A stretch of 64,000 nucleotides of DNA from Epiperipatus broadwayi (GCA_028023455.1 JAQFVV010006546.1:470001-534000), one strand, 5' to 3'; counted from the first letter of the stretch, positions 1 to 13,197 are shown. The notes: generated by a model from the letters alone, not told the origin. Program-made: numbers and translations.

Positions 1-1437
1 AATTCCCATTCATTATATATGTATATCCAAATTCAAAATTCAACAAACAATAATTCCTGTGGCATTTACAAAATAAAAGCATCATAATCGCTTTTAAATA
101 TCAGCTATATATCTATCCATTCCTTTATTGCATTATTCGTAAACGTTATAAATTAAATATTAAAAATTCCGATATGCGTCTGATACACATATTTCCAATG
201 GGATACGAGAAACATCTTATATCCGATAGATGGCATAACGGTCCCATGATTAAAGTCTAGTATCTCAAGATTTTAAGTTTTTTTCCTCTTTTAATAAATA
301 ATTTTTTTGGTAAAAGCTGAAATTTAATTTAATTTCTTCCACGGAATTGGTATATTACTTCATCAATGACGATTAACATTTTATTCCTGATAGGCGCGCG
401 TTTATATTTGTTATATACACGTATACTTTAAATTTGAACGATAATTTGGTAAATACTTTGGTGAAAGCAAAAGAACGAATTTTATAATACGATGGAAGTC
501 GTGGTTTAGCCATTAGATGACTTCAATCGATATCGGTGGTGCAAAAGAACAGACGTCAGCATTGTTTGTTTTTAGCAGTTCATTTTATATTGTTCTTTTA
601 TAAATACTTTTAAAAATACGTACATTGTTCTTGAATAAAATATATTAATTGAAATGTAGTTTCTCCCTGATAGTTAAGAGAAGCATATAGATGTAGATTA
701 TCTGAGAAAGAATAGGAAAATGTAAAATAAAATTAGCAAATGAACTTCCTTTTGAAATGGACTTCTAAACTTCCTGATTTCAAAAGAATATCTAACGTCA
801 CTCTTCTTGTTATTCAATTTTTGATCAAGAATTTAGTTTACTTATTGCTTTAAACAATTGTTGTAATAGTGGATTTAAAATAGGCAAAACTCTTCTTACA
901 GTAATGTGATGTTTAGTGGTGTAATAGTGGATTTGTAAAATTTCAAACATAGGCGTACACATACATATATACATTATCACATGCGCCATATAAATCAAGC
1001 CATTTATTAATTTACAAATAAATATTATTTTAATAAAAAAATATTCCTAAAAATAAAGTGTTTTTATTTTCCTTCTAAAGAATGCGACTCCAAGTTAAAA
1101 TTGTTGACTTAATTTCAAAATGATATTTTATTATTTGTGTATAATATAATATATTTTGTTATTTGTTGATTAAAATTGAGCGTTTATAAAATATACGTAT
1201 TGCTATCGTTCACGTCTTAAGCAAAATATGCTTTCTCCATTTTAAATATAAGTAACTTTGGGTTACTCTAAGAATTTAATTTTGATTTACTTTTTAAAAG
1301 AAATAAAAAATTCGGACAAAATATTACTTTAAGTCTCATGAAAGGCGCTGTTTTACCAAATAAAGTGGAGGGCTAATCGATTGCAGTTTTAATGATTAAC
1401 AATCTCAAAGTAAAATGATAGGCTAACTTTTAAGCAC

Positions 1438-1531
1438 AATAGATAAATGAATAGATAGATAAGTAGGTAGGTAGATAGGTAGATAGACAGATAGATAGAT
1501 AAATAGATAGATGAATAGATAGATAGATGAA
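1438..1531. repeat. Degenerate (GATA)n microsatellite
   Basis: About 90 bases of imperfect GATA/TAGA tetranucleotides, interrupted by GGTA and GAAT variants. The interruptions suggest an old array rather than a freshly expanded one. Confidence 0.85.
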
Positions 1532-2643
1532 ATTATTACATCACTTTAAATTAATAACTAGTAACAATTTTAAATCATAAAATAATTGATATTTTTTAAT
1601 CCAGATATACACTCCATTGTCTGTATTAAATCTATTTAACTAATATAGATTAATGTATGATTTTTTTAAATTAGATATTTGGTTTTGGGACTTTTAATTA
1701 GGAGTTTAAAAATAATTACCAGTTATTAATTATTAAAATTGAATTTGTTGTTTTGGAATGCACTCATAAGCCTTTTTTTGTTTACCCCCCCCCTTACTAT
1801 ATTTGCTCGTGAATTTAAATTACAAGATTATTTGAAGATGGTTGTATGGGTATCTTTGCTGATTTCATAATAATAAATATCAGAGTTCTAATATATTTAA
1901 GATTCTCAAATGCAGCAAAAGTGGAATCATTGCATGGTGGATTACTTTAATAATAAGGAATTGCTTTAATTCATAATTAGTCTTTAAAAATAAATTTATC
2001 GTTTACATTTATTATCAAATCTGATAATACTTTTAATGTTATATTTTAATAATAAATAATCATTTAAAATTATTATTATTTATTTATTTATTTAGCCCAT
2101 ATAATTTTTTTAAAACCAACTAGCAATTTATAAATACTATAAAAAAATCTGTTGAAAATTTAATCAAAAACTGCATTTAATATGACTATTGTAGTCTCTA
2201 ATTCTTCCTATGTATTCGTAACGGTCTTTAACTATTTGGTTTATGGTTTACATTGTTTTTAGTTTGTATTTCGCAGCGATCATATAAGACAAAAACTATT
2301 AAATTCCATTTTTGAACCTGATAATTATAGCAATCGTTCTGAATTTGTTGATGGATTCCAGTAATTCCTCAGAAAATCTAATCCAGCTAGCTTAATTGTC
2401 TCATTTAGAAAAAAAATATTTGTGGCATCATAAAATGTCTACTCTTATATCATAATTCTTTGTTGTTGTTTCTAAAAATTATTTTAAATCTAATCTTTGA
2501 TTGATATAAAAAAAAGTTAGGATAATTTAAGATTATTTTTATTTGGCGTAATAGGATTTTGTTTTAGTTTAGATTTTCAAAAAATTACATTCAGACTTAT
2601 TTAAAATATAACCTTACAATTATTATCATCAGGTATTTATATA

Positions 2644-2647
2644 TTAT

Positions 2648-2682
<35 letters not shown>

Positions 2683-2688
2683 TTATTA

Positions 2689-2719
<31 letters not shown>

Positions 2720-2720
2720 T
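2644..2720. repeat. Compound microsatellite (TAC)n-(TAT)n-(TTTA)n
   Basis: Three short tandem motifs abut: a run of TAC/ACT triplets changes to TAT triplets and then to TTTA tetranucleotides. Each motif differs from the next by one change, as expected if an array mutates internally and re-expands. Confidence 0.9.
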
Positions 2721-3922
2721 TACTATACTTTCAGTTCTGATACTGGAATAAAAACGCAATCTCAAACTAAAATTAAGGTAATAATAATTCATATTTCTTA
2801 TAGTTGAATTTGCATAAATGTATTATTATTTTAAACACTTTTTTTTTGTGGGATAAAAAATGAAATGCAAATTAAATATGTCTATATGCAAAGTAAGTGT
2901 ATAGTTTATTTTTCATTAATTTAACAAATTTTAAAATTCCCAACACTAATGTATTTTGAAAAAAGTAAATATTCTAATTTTTTTTTTAGCTCGAATGACT
3001 TTTATGATTTTTCTCCCTTATATATATATATCAAAGGAAATTAAGTGCCTTTCTAATAGGCAATAATGTGATTGATAAATAACATTCTTATATATCAGCA
3101 AATAATAAAGAATAAGATGAAACCACCTGTTTTCAGCTTTCACTATTTATAAACTTCTGCTTCTATTGTTTAAAGTACAGAGTGAACATTATTTATAAAT
3201 CAGATTTAAATACATATTGATAATTTTGAAATGATAATTGCTCCAATAGAAGGTGGAGATAGAATCTTACTTTTAATGACTAATATAACTTTATATGTAT
3301 GAAATTCAAACGAAAGTAAATCACTCTACCATGAGGTAAAATGCTTAAAAATAAATAATGTTTTTACATGTCAGCAAATGATAAAAAATAGAATGAATCT
3401 ACCTATCATTTTTGCTTTCAATATTAATGAGCTTTTGTTTGCTAATATTGCTGAAAGTATAGCAGGATTGCATACCTAAGCCAGATCTTAAATTTATTAA
3501 TAATGTATTTGAATCTAATTCATATATAATATCAACTTTGTGATTCCAACAATTTTAGAAAGCAAAAGTTTATAAACATTAAAAGTTGAAATTAGATATA
3601 TTTACTTTACTCCTTATTGTTTGTTAACAACATATTAAGAATGTTTTTATTCTTAGCCCTACAACCAATGGGAGAGAATTAGATATATATTGTAATAACT
3701 ATAAAAATAATAAATATAACAGTAATTAATTATTATATACAGTTTTTCAATCAGCAGAAGTACTTTTGGTTAATTTCTTAACCTTCCTCAATTGCTTCTG
3801 TGAATTGAAAGACTATATAATAGTTAATTAGTGTTATATTTATTATTTATATTGTTATTACAATAATTTTTAATTAATGGACATTTTATTTGTGTGTATA
3901 CACACATGCACACACACCTATA

Positions 3923-4048
3923 TAAGTATAGGGGATTTGAACTCAGATTTTCAAGCATTCTTCAACTATCCACACTATCTCATACAACTGAGATCATGTG
4001 GATAGTTGAAGGGTTCTTGAAAATCTGAGTTCAAATCCCCTATACTTA
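3923..4048. mobile_element. Palindromic MITE-like element, 126 bp
   Basis: Two near-identical arms of about 50 bp (3,923-3,972 and 3,998-4,048) lie in inverted orientation around a spacer of about 25 bp. Each arm starts at a TAAGTATAGGGG end and contains the GGATTTGAACTCAG block. That block recurs at 24,951-25,095, 25,300-25,445 and 54,690-54,838, so this is a dispersed family and not a one-off palindrome. The sequence resembles a tRNA T-arm (TTCRAATCC type), so a tRNA-related origin is possible but not shown. Confidence 0.75.
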
Positions 4049-4049
4049 C

Positions 4050-7000
4050 AATTAAGCTCCCAGGTTTGTGAAGAGTTTCTGGTTTTCAAATATATATATA
4101 TACATAATGTAATAGGAAGAGTTGAATTGGGTTATTATATTCTGATAAGGGGGAATCAAAAACAAATCTATTAAATTATAATTTATCCCAATTGGCAACT
4201 ATTCCTAATTTAAGAGCATTATGCAATCAGGATATAACTCTTGCCACATCCTATCCTCATTATATTAGTCTTATAGTTAGCATACAGGAATTATAAATCA
4301 TGAGATAAATTTTAATGATTATGTTAGTAACAATAAATATATATATATACATGATGAAATTATGTATAAATCCAACTCAGTATCTGGCAATCATAGATAT
4401 GTCTTAACCTCAAAATAAAATAAATTATTAAACGAGAACGACTAAGGATCACCATAAAAATTAATTACAACTATGTATTTTTTATTACAAAAATACTTGA
4501 ATAAAATATACAAATTAAATTAATATTTAAACAAGTAAATAAACAATAATTAAATAAATACCTGATGTGTAAGACTTTCTGCACTCTCATTTTTACTCAT
4601 TTTGAAATTTATTATATATTTTCTTTATTTTCAATTGAACTTTTATATTCGTTTGCAAACAACAACATACCTCATTTTGACCACACATTCTAATTATTGT
4701 CATAAGTGCTTGTTTATCATCAATAATTTATATTGGGTTGTTAGATATTTAAATTATGAACTTCAGCACGGAGTTTATCTAACTATTCCGAACTAAAATC
4801 AATAATTATAAATCTATTCCAAATATTTTATAAAACATTTGCTAGCTTATGCTATCTAATTTTATTCTCTTTAAAGCTGAAAACATCTTTACATTATCAA
4901 GAACATAATATACACTTCTCATATCTCTTTTATATAAAATATTTTCTTTATATCTATCTTCTATCCATCATATAAAATACTGTTACATTTATGGTTAACG
5001 TTATTGTGGCTAGTACACAACGTCATTATCATTTTTAAATACAATAAATAACTAAATCGTCAGGCTATGAAGAGAACATCTTATACCAATGTATTGTATA
5101 TATAATAGGAAAAAAAATCTATTTTTAATGAAATAAAGCCTATTTTTTATGCATTTAAAAAATCAATATTTATAAGCATGTATTTTATATTTTTTAACAA
5201 TGCTTATTTTAAAGATTACGAATAATATTCAAAATTGTCAAATGCAAAAGCTTATTTTTTCTTTTCCTTTTTTTAAAATATGCAAATATATGTGAGTATT
5301 ATTCTCTGTTATCTTTTTCTTATTGTTGATCATAACATAGCCGTAACATTTCTAACGTTAACGAAAAAAAGATTTTTATATTTATTTTTACTATTATTAA
5401 TAGCATTGTTTATTTATTGAATTAATTATTATTATTTGGGTTGATCTTTTAATATTTCGTGCATTGTTTCCATAATGGAATAATTATAAAATGAAAGTTA
5501 ATCCATTACACCAGATCCTCGGAATCTGCCGATGAGAACTATAAATCACTTCCCTATTTTTCTTTTATTCAGCAATTCATTTTATTTATAAATTAAAAAA
5601 AAAAAAAACTAAATAAAAATATTTTTGTTTTCTTATAAGTTCTAAAGACAAACTTTTTTTTATAACGGATTAGTTCTAGAATCTAGATTGTTATATCTAG
5701 TATTTTCTTTCTTGCCTTTCTAACTTATCACTCTATTAAACTTAAAAAAAAAAAGGATATTCCCACATTCCAACATAGCATTCTATTACATAAAACTAAT
5801 TACCGTCAATAAAATAAATACAATTTTATTCATTAATATTTTTTCTATTTCTTTAAAATAATAATTATTAATCAGAATGATTTGTTTCTTTTATTTTTTA
5901 TTAATTACCCAGAAATAATCTCTAATATAACTAATATCTTTTTAATAACAAAACAAATAAATATATTGATTTGTGAATGTCTGTTTGTTTACATTTATTC
6001 CACATGCATACATTGCTCTTGCTCTCATTGTAACAGATTATCTATTTATAGACAAGATAAAGTGGTACGTGATTATTTTAAACATTTATTATTAACCTAC
6101 ATAACAGAATTATATGAGATAATCATCTAAAAAATAATAACTAACAATCTAATAGGTATTTGTTTTCTTTGTTTTTTAATTATTTATTATTCTCTCCTTT
6201 AAATTGTCTATTAAAATCATTTCCTTTATATTAATGCCAATTATTTATTATATTCCCTTCTAATTGCAGTATTAACTTTTCTTGGTGCCTTAATTTACCT
6301 TTTTACCACATATTTTATACTTATAAGAGGCATTAATATCCACAAAATATATTAATCTCAACAGACATTTTCTAAACTGAAAATTATAACTATTTAACAT
6401 TAACAACATTATACAAGGAATCAATTCAGTATCATATATCATCCATTAAAATGATTCTAATGCGATATTTACACACTATGCTGAATAACTCTGAATACAT
6501 GAAGGGTGTACAGTTTAAATATCAATGCAATATTTAAAAAAAATTTCCCAACATTTTTATTTATCTGTCTGCAAAACTTTAGTTGTTGCCCTTATGCACT
6601 CTCTTCAATAAAAAAATCACTTTATAAAAAATTATCAGTGCTTAAAAATGAAATATATTAATTATAAGTTTGCTGAACAAAAATCAGAAAATACAAAAAA
6701 TAAAAAACAAAACAACAAACACACAAGAAGGGTGCAAAACAAAAATAAAAATAATTTGGCAAAAATAATTTATTTGGCAAGAAAATCATTCGTGAATTGT
6801 ACCTTATATAATTTTAGATCATTTAATAGATAAATTTAGTTTATAATAATAAAAATGTTAAATATTTTTGGTACAAAATTAAATAATATATATATATTAT
6901 TTGGCACTTTGTTATTTATACTTTGTATAAATAAGAAACATAAAATTAAAAGAATATAAAATAGGAATATATTAAACAGGTAAGTGAATATAGGTAAATA
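4050..7000. other. AT-rich non-coding DNA
   Basis: No supportable gene. Open frames here are short, low-complexity and rich in Ile, Leu, Tyr and Asn, as expected from AT-rich DNA by chance. Confidence 0.55.
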
Positions 7001-7039
7001 CATATTTAAAGAGAAAGAAAAATCACTTAGTGAATTGAA

Positions 7040-8095
7040 CTTTTCTAGTTTTGATTAATGAAAATTTTCAAATAATATCACTTATATCAAGTTGATCCAA
7101 AATATCTGACTCTATTAATATAATGGCAAAATGTGAAAGTCTGTCTTGTACCATTGGGTAAACCAAGTAGCTTCAAATAATTTTAAGTTTAGAAAAGAGC
7201 CGTTCTGTAGATACTACATATAATGATAATGATAAAACAATCCAAGAGCAATTGTAAAGTTGAATAAACTGTGATTAAGTTGTTTGAATAAATATATGTC
7301 ATTTTTAAAATTAGAAGTAAATAGTTGACAGTATAAAATTTCTTCCCATAAATTATCTGTAAATAGTCTGACTGATTCTCACGAGTTAATTTTTGTCTTA
7401 ACTTTTTACTTTACAACAAAATGATAAATATTTATTTTGTGAAGTACTTAAAAATTTTATACGTCTTTTTACTAAAATAAATTTTTCTGGGAAAGTTTCT
7501 AATGTTTGATTTATATCAAAGAATTTTTTTTTTACTTTAAATGAAAAGTCAAAAAATAAATTTTTCTGGGAAAGTTTCTAATGTTTGATTTATATCAAAG
7601 AATTTTTTTTTTACTTTAAATGAAAAGTCAGGATCTATATCATCATTTTCATGTTCATATGCAAATTGTATTGCCTTTTATGTTGCCATAGTGATTTACT
7701 ACTATAAAATCAGATTCTGCCTCAAATTTTGTTACAATTAATTTTGAGCTTTCTGCAATTTCTTCAAAAGTTTCATCAGAATTGTAATCATTTAAAAGTT
7801 GATTTAGATCATTTACTGCATCTAAACCAAATAGGAGATTCATAGATAAAGACAGCAGTAATTTGCTGACAAAATTCAAAATATCATTTACCAAGCTCTA
7901 CTACAATAAATAAAATGTAAATGTAGCAATTTTTTCATCTAGATGTTTTGCCTGATATTTAGATTGTTGTCCCGCTTTGAAGAATCATTATAAATTTCAA
8001 AAGAGATTTTATGACGTCAATTCTGCTCACCACCATTTTTCAGATAATGGCTTTAAGATTCAGTCAGCTACATGAGTAGTTAAAATATTCTATGG
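7040..8095 (-). pseudogene. hAT-family transposase pseudogene
   Basis: Cut-and-paste DNA transposase relic, read on the minus strand in several frames. Near 8,000-8,050 a block resembles the hAT segment around the conserved W-S-A-R motif, here decayed, with the downstream RIDVIKSLLKF still legible. One open stretch covers 7,655-7,894 (79 codons). The C-terminal dimerisation region at about 7,095-7,220 still reads STERLFSKLKII, followed by QDRLSHFAIILIESD, a pattern typical of hAT transposases of the ZMYM1/TTF-finger type. Stops and frameshifts separate the pieces, so no functional protein can be made. The N-terminal zinc finger and first catalytic residues are not visible; the upstream side is cut off by the gypsy LTR starting near 8,108. 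Confidence 0.75.
7479..7632. repeat. Tandem duplication, about 77 bp x 2
   Basis: A 77-78 bp unit starting at AATTTTTCTGGGAAAG and ending in ATGAAAAGTCA appears twice in direct succession with almost no differences. It lies inside the hAT pseudogene, so it happened after that gene stopped being constrained, and recently, judging by the near identity. Confidence 0.9.
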
Positions 8096-8107
8096 TAAAC
8101 AGAAGAG

Positions 8108-10536
8108 GAATATATATATATTGAAACTGTAAGATTTGTATTCAATTCTTAGTTTCACCTTAGTTCTGTCATCATTCTACCTCTCGCCCTTTTAGTATGA
8201 GTTTTACATGGATTCTGACCTTGAATATCGGATTAATGCATAATAATATATAATATCTGTAAAGTGTTTAAATAAATAATTAAATGTTATTATATATGCA
8301 CACATACTCCGATAAGCTTATTTTAAAATAACGCATTGCAAGGTATTATTAAATTGCCATGCTTAAGTTATATAAATTTAAATAATCCTATTAATTATTC
8401 TGATAGGTTTAAATAATATTTTAAATTATAAATAAAATCAATAATTATATTTTAAAACATAAACATATTATTATTTAGGTCAGATCCAGGTAATACTTAA
8501 ATTATAAAAATAACTAATTCTCAATTAAAATAAAAATGTTTTAAAATTCCCATGCTAATTAAAGGCAAGTCATAACGGGAGGGGGGGAAAAGATGACAGA
8601 GCTAAAAAGGTATTTTTAAAACATACGGAAACAAAGAAAAAAAGGTTTGTTAAAAATAACTTTTATAAATGTAAAAGGTAAAATGTAAAAGTGATCAGAT
8701 TGAAATTCCAACCTGTATGACTATTGCTTCCGTGACCTAAAGGGATGTATGGCACGAAGCTGGGAGACAGCTGCATGGATGACATATTGCTCGATGGATC
8801 TCTGAGATAAGGAAATAGAGAATAAAAGCCACAACTGATTATTGTTTTTTTTTTGGATCATGAAGAGTTAAATCCAGAAATGTTAAGTCCAATTATATTT
8901 CTCGCGATCCAAAATCTATATCAAGCAATGTGCCAAGAGTAGGTGCCGTGCTACACTCTTCCGGACTGATGGCTATACAATATTAAAATCCCACAAAATG
9001 TGATAAACCTACAATTTTGCTGCTTCCATTGAAAATCTTCTCCTAACTGTAACTGCCGTGAACCTGGAAACTCGGACTCTCCAAACAGTGTGCACACTGA
9101 AATGAACTAAAGGTAACATGATACCCAAGATTAAATTTCGTTTGGAACTCTCATTAAACTCTATATCTCTAAAATATTACTTTCATTTTATTTCCACTAT
9201 TATGTAATCCTAAAATTAAATCTATTTTCTGTAATAATATTATTGATAATGAACCTAGTAAATTACTCTATCTATCATTATTCTACTTGGGTATCCAATT
9301 TTATTGTATTTGCTAAAATTATATTTCATGCCCATGTGGTTTCCGAGCTGATATTTTTTTTATATAATTCGCGGAAGGGTTGCCCTCTTCTGCCAGTTTA
9401 ATATCATAATAATAAATCATAATGGTTAATAGATTTCAGCTCGGGAATCATATACTATTTTAATATATTTTATAAATACGAGACTTATATTATTAATTAA
9501 TGTATTTGTCAATGAGCTATCATTCATGCTAGGTTAATTAAATCTTAAATATAGCCATAATGTTAAGAAGAAGGGGGGGAGTTAATAATAGTAAATTAAA
9601 TGCTAGTCATGTGGAGATTGGGGATAGATTTGTATAAATAAATGTGTTTGCATTAGAGTTATGAACTGCGCTAGTTATTGATACATGAATTTTTATATCG
9701 CAGAATTGTAATAGAGGTATTGTCAACATGTTGCTCTCACACTTAAGGTGCATACAAATATATATAATAGCATGGAACCTTGTCACGTGGTCGGGGGATG
9801 GAAAGGCTTCAACTTCACACCGATACCGTGCTCATGGCAGACCTATAGGGCTCCGATCCAATGTTTGATCATCACACCAGCCTCCAACCTTTCTTCTGTG
9901 ATTATCCTTTTGAAAGCCAATTCTCTTATAGCTTGGCAGTATCCATACTACCGCAAGTCGCTTTAATAATAATTATAAAGTTTATTCTGGGTCTCGTTCC
10001 ACTCCTCCACATATGTTAATCTATAGTAAATTATTTAGAATAAAATAATGATAAAGTAAATAGGATGATAGCTTTGTGAACAAATGTGTTCTTCTTTAAA
10101 ATCTCGTACTGTGTCTTGTAACCTTCATTATTTAAACATGAGGCATGGAATGTAATTAATATTTATATCCAAGTAGCGTAATATATTGCTAATGTAAATT
10201 AACCACAATTAAATATTTAAATTATCTATATCCATGTCTGTGTCTGCTTAATTTTAAATAATAATTAATATCTCTCATATCAATGGATAGTAGAATACAG
10301 TAGTAGTCTGTAAGGTTAAATCATTAATTAGAGTCTCTTGTTTACCTGACCACCGGATCTAGAAAATAATGCTATTGTTATGATAGATGTGTTGTCATGT
10401 AGATTTTGTTGTGAATCAATTTACTATATTCAAATACGGTATCACAGGCCCTGAACCCACCTGTTATGCCGCCATTCGAACATGGTGGTGGAACTTTGCA
10501 ACATGTTAACAAGGCATACGTAATCTTACCGTTACA
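8108..10536 (+). repeat. 5' LTR of gypsy element (outer end truncated)
   Basis: Aligns along its whole length with 15,813-18,201 and ends in ACCGTTACA, like the 3' copy. It lacks a counterpart of the first 160 or so bases of the 3' LTR (15,656-15,818), so its U3 start appears deleted, with the junction in an AT repeat beside the hAT relic. Short open frames inside (for example 9,748-9,966) are not conserved in the other copy and are not genes. Confidence 0.85.
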
Positions 10537-10557
10537 TAGTATACTTTTTTTAGCTGC

Positions 10558-10580
10558 TGACGCCGCAACGTGGGTTGAAC
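10558..10580 (+). promoter_or_regulatory. Probable primer-binding site of gypsy element
   Basis: The sequence TGACGCCGCAACGTGGG just inside the 5' LTR resembles primer sites complementary to the 3' end of tRNA-Lys (TGGCGCC...AACGTGGG type), with A in place of the second G. It starts 21 bases after the LTR end, further than the usual 0-5 bases; a small insertion may account for this. Confidence 0.5.
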
Positions 10581-10599
10581 ATGAAAATACTCTGAGATC

Positions 10600-11075
10600 A
10601 AAAAAAAAAAGGAAAAAGAGAATTTTTTTTTTATTATTAAGTTTTCTATCATGAATATATTGTTTTATAACTACTATATATATAAATAAATAAATAAATC
10701 AAATAAGATATTGAGCGGGCAGCGGACATGGAATAGATACGAACATATGTAAAAGGGTGATGACGAAACATACTCGGATCTGAAAATATATGTATATAAA
10801 ATAATAAAAATATGTATGAGAGCAAGAGTAATGGCAGCAGCAAATTATAATAGATAAGGGTAGCAGCCAGAGTAGGGCAGGAAAAGTGGAAAGAATAATG
10901 GGAATAGCAGATATAGCCATAGTACCGGGGGAGTTTAGCAATAAGCCATTATAGATATAAGTAGCAATAGAGTAGGAAAACACTATAGAAATGATTGAAA
11001 TACAGATATAAACCTTCAATGGGGAAATAGGAGAAAGGCCACAATCACATTTGGAGAGTCTCAAAACTTTTTTTT
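10600..11075 (+). other. Gypsy leader / decayed gag N-terminus
   Basis: Between the primer site and the recognisable gag lies about 450 bp with poly(A) and poly(T) runs and no long frame. In related elements this holds the 5' leader and the coiled-coil start of gag; I can see neither clearly. Confidence 0.4.
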
Positions 11076-11084
11076 TGTTGTTTT

Positions 11085-11546
11085 AAGGCAGGGACGAATG
11101 AACAGGCAACAATCGCGAAGCAATATTTACGAAATTATGCTAAGGATTGGTGGGACACGCTGGCAGTTAAACCCACAACCATGAAAAATTATGAGAAAGC
11201 ACTGTTGAAGCAATATTGGAGTGATGACCAGCAGAGACCCATCCTTCACGGACTCCACCAGGAAAGGTATGAATATAGCAACAGAGAAACCTACACCCAG
11301 TTTTTTAACCACCAAGCTAACACATTAAGGACCCTGACAACATTTGCATTTTCGGATGTGTATAACATTCAGATGATCCAGCAGATCATGCCACTGACCA
11401 TTCAGTGGACGATGATCAGAAGCTGCATCAGGAAAGTCAAGGAAATGATAGAGCTCCTAACAACCCTAGATGAGGGACAGTGGCAAAGAGACATGGATAG
11501 AGAATTCCCATCAAGGAAACCACAGGGCCAGTACCAGCCATACTAG
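11085..11546 (+). pseudogene. gag: Gypsy gag (capsid region), partial
   Basis: Structural protein that would form the intracellular retrotransposon particle. The frame runs through a KDWWDTL motif followed by TQFFNHQANTLRTLTTF, the W-rich then Q-FF-HQ pattern seen again in the gag relics at 42,760-43,764 and 47,340-49,130. These three gags are therefore one family. There is no visible CCHC zinc knuckle before the TAG stop at 11,544-11,546. The following protease is in the same frame, so the ancestral element probably encoded one gag-pol polyprotein and this TAG is a mutation (CAG to TAG would explain it). The N-terminus is not recognisable. Confidence 0.8.
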
Positions 11547-11576
11547 CAACTAGGACCAGAGGGAGGAAATGAGGCC

Positions 11577-12000
11577 ATGTCTACAGTCATCCAAGAAGAA
11601 GATCCCACCTGGGGTCTCATGATTAGCCCATGTCCAATAATTAACATAAAAGTAGGGACATCAGAAGCACATGTCCTCCTGGATACTGGTAGCCAAGTGT
11701 CATGTATTGCCAAAGAATGGTTAACCGAACAAGAAAAATAAGGACTTATATCCAGACTCCCTACATGGATAATCCAGATGAAGCTAGCGGATGGAAAATC
11801 AACAAAGACGGAGAACTACCAAGTATGGTTGGAAGTTGTGATAGGGGAAATCGTCATGGAACACGCTTTCCTGGTAATCAAGAGACTTATACAAGACATT
11901 ATAATTGGATCAGATTTCCTATCCCAACACGGAAGTGTCCTGGATTACAATAAAAAGATACTCACCTTCCGGAAAGAACAAGTGGGCTTTGGGACCAAAC
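11577..12000 (+). pseudogene. pro: Gypsy aspartic protease
   Basis: Retroelement protease that would cleave the gag-pol polyprotein. The active-site block VLLDTGSQVSC (about 11,668-11,700) carries the D-T-G triad; the downstream IIIGSDFLSQHGS (about 11,901-11,940) is the second conserved flap-side motif of retropepsins. A TAA at 11,739-11,741 interrupts the frame, and the same frame resumes at once, so it is a single nonsense change. It merges without a break into the RT. Confidence 0.85.
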
Positions 12001-13197
12001 TTAAAGACCATGACCAAGAACACCAGATCAGATGCATTCAAATCTGCCAGGATGAGGAAATCCATCAAAAGATTACTGAGTCATTGTTACAGACAATAGA
12101 GAAACAGGCACAGTTGCGGCAAGTCCTAATGGAAAACCAGGGAGGGTTTTTGCAAGTTCCTGGTGAGATTAAAGGCTACATCCATAGAATACATGTAAGA
12201 GACGAGGCATATTTTCAAATCCGCACATACCCAATCCCGTTCCAGTACCAATCAGAGGTTAATGCACAGATCCAGAAAATGATAGACTGGGGCATCATTA
12301 AAAAGGGATCATCACCATACAACAACCCTCTGGTGGTGGTTAAAAAAAGATGGATCCATAAGATTGTGCTTGGATGTGTGAAAATTAAATAACATTACAG
12401 TACCTGAGAGAGATATTCCTCCACCAGTCCAAGAAACGTTAGGGAAGCTAGCAGGAAAAAATATCTTCTCCACTTTGGACCTGACCACCAGCTACTGGCA
12501 AATGACTTTACACCCCCAGGATCGGAAATACACAGCATTCCGGCAGAATGGACAGACCCACCTGTTTAAAAGAGTGCCGTTCGGGTTGATTAACAGCAGT
12601 GCTGGCTTCAGGTGATGCTTGGATCAGGTTTTGCCGGAGTCCCTCAAGAGAAAACTAGTGTGCTATGTGCATGACATAGTTATCACATCAGGAGATATTG
12701 AAGGACACATAGAGGACCTAAAGCAGTTCTTTGAAGAATGTGCTAGGAGAAATATCACTATAAACCTAAAAAAGAGCTGTTTTGCACTCAAAGAAATATC
12801 CTTCTTGGGACACCTCATTCAAGGCCAGGGAGTTAGGGCACATCCTGACAAGATTGAAGCCATCCATAATTTTCCAAGGCCAACAAATTGGAAATAGGTC
12901 TGATCATTTCTGGGTCTCTGCAATTATTCTCACCATTTTTACTTGAAATTTGCCAAGGACACAGCCCCATTGATAGATCTGTTGAAGCCACACCACAGGT
13001 GGCAATGGTCACCAATTCAGGATGAAAGTTTTCGGCAAATAAAGGAAACATTTTTGAAGACTGTTATGCTACACCATCCCGATTTTACCTGCCCATTTTA
13101 CCTACAAACAAATAGCAGTCAGAAGGGGTTGGGGGTGGTTTTGTTCCAGATAAATCAAGAGGGGCAGTATCAGGTGCTCTACTTTAGTAGCTGAACG
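12000..13197 (+). pseudogene. pol: Gypsy reverse transcriptase and start of RNase H
   Basis: Would copy the element RNA into DNA. Visible in order: the connector before RT; the substrate-binding region; FSTLDLTTSYWQM (about 12,467-12,505) with the first catalytic Asp; the VPFGL block; the active-site loop; FLGHLIQGQGV; and the R-FLGL-NY thumb motif. The active-site loop at about 12,664-12,680 reads YVHDIV instead of YVDDIV, losing a catalytic Asp. An extra A in a run of A at about 12,345 shifts the frame, and TGA stops lie at 12,379, 12,613 and 12,901, plus TAG at 12,895. The RNase H start (13,085-13,194) ends at a TGA just before an inserted transposon. Confidence 0.92.

Larger units (their letters stand above)
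1..3900. other. AT-rich non-coding DNA
   Basis: I see no supportable gene. The stretch is AT-rich, with poly(A)/poly(T) runs and only short chance open frames. A C-run at about 1,786-1,794 and the two microsatellites listed separately are the only distinct landmarks. It could be intergenic or intronic. Confidence 0.6.

Noticed and set aside
9748-9966. 72-codon open frame inside the 5' LTR
   Set aside because: The matching position in the 3' LTR is altered by indels and substitutions, and the peptide has no family features; it is LTR sequence.
10649-11064. Minus-strand frames of 64 and 121 codons over the gypsy leader
   Set aside because: Antisense to the element leader, hydrophobic and low-complexity, with no motif support.
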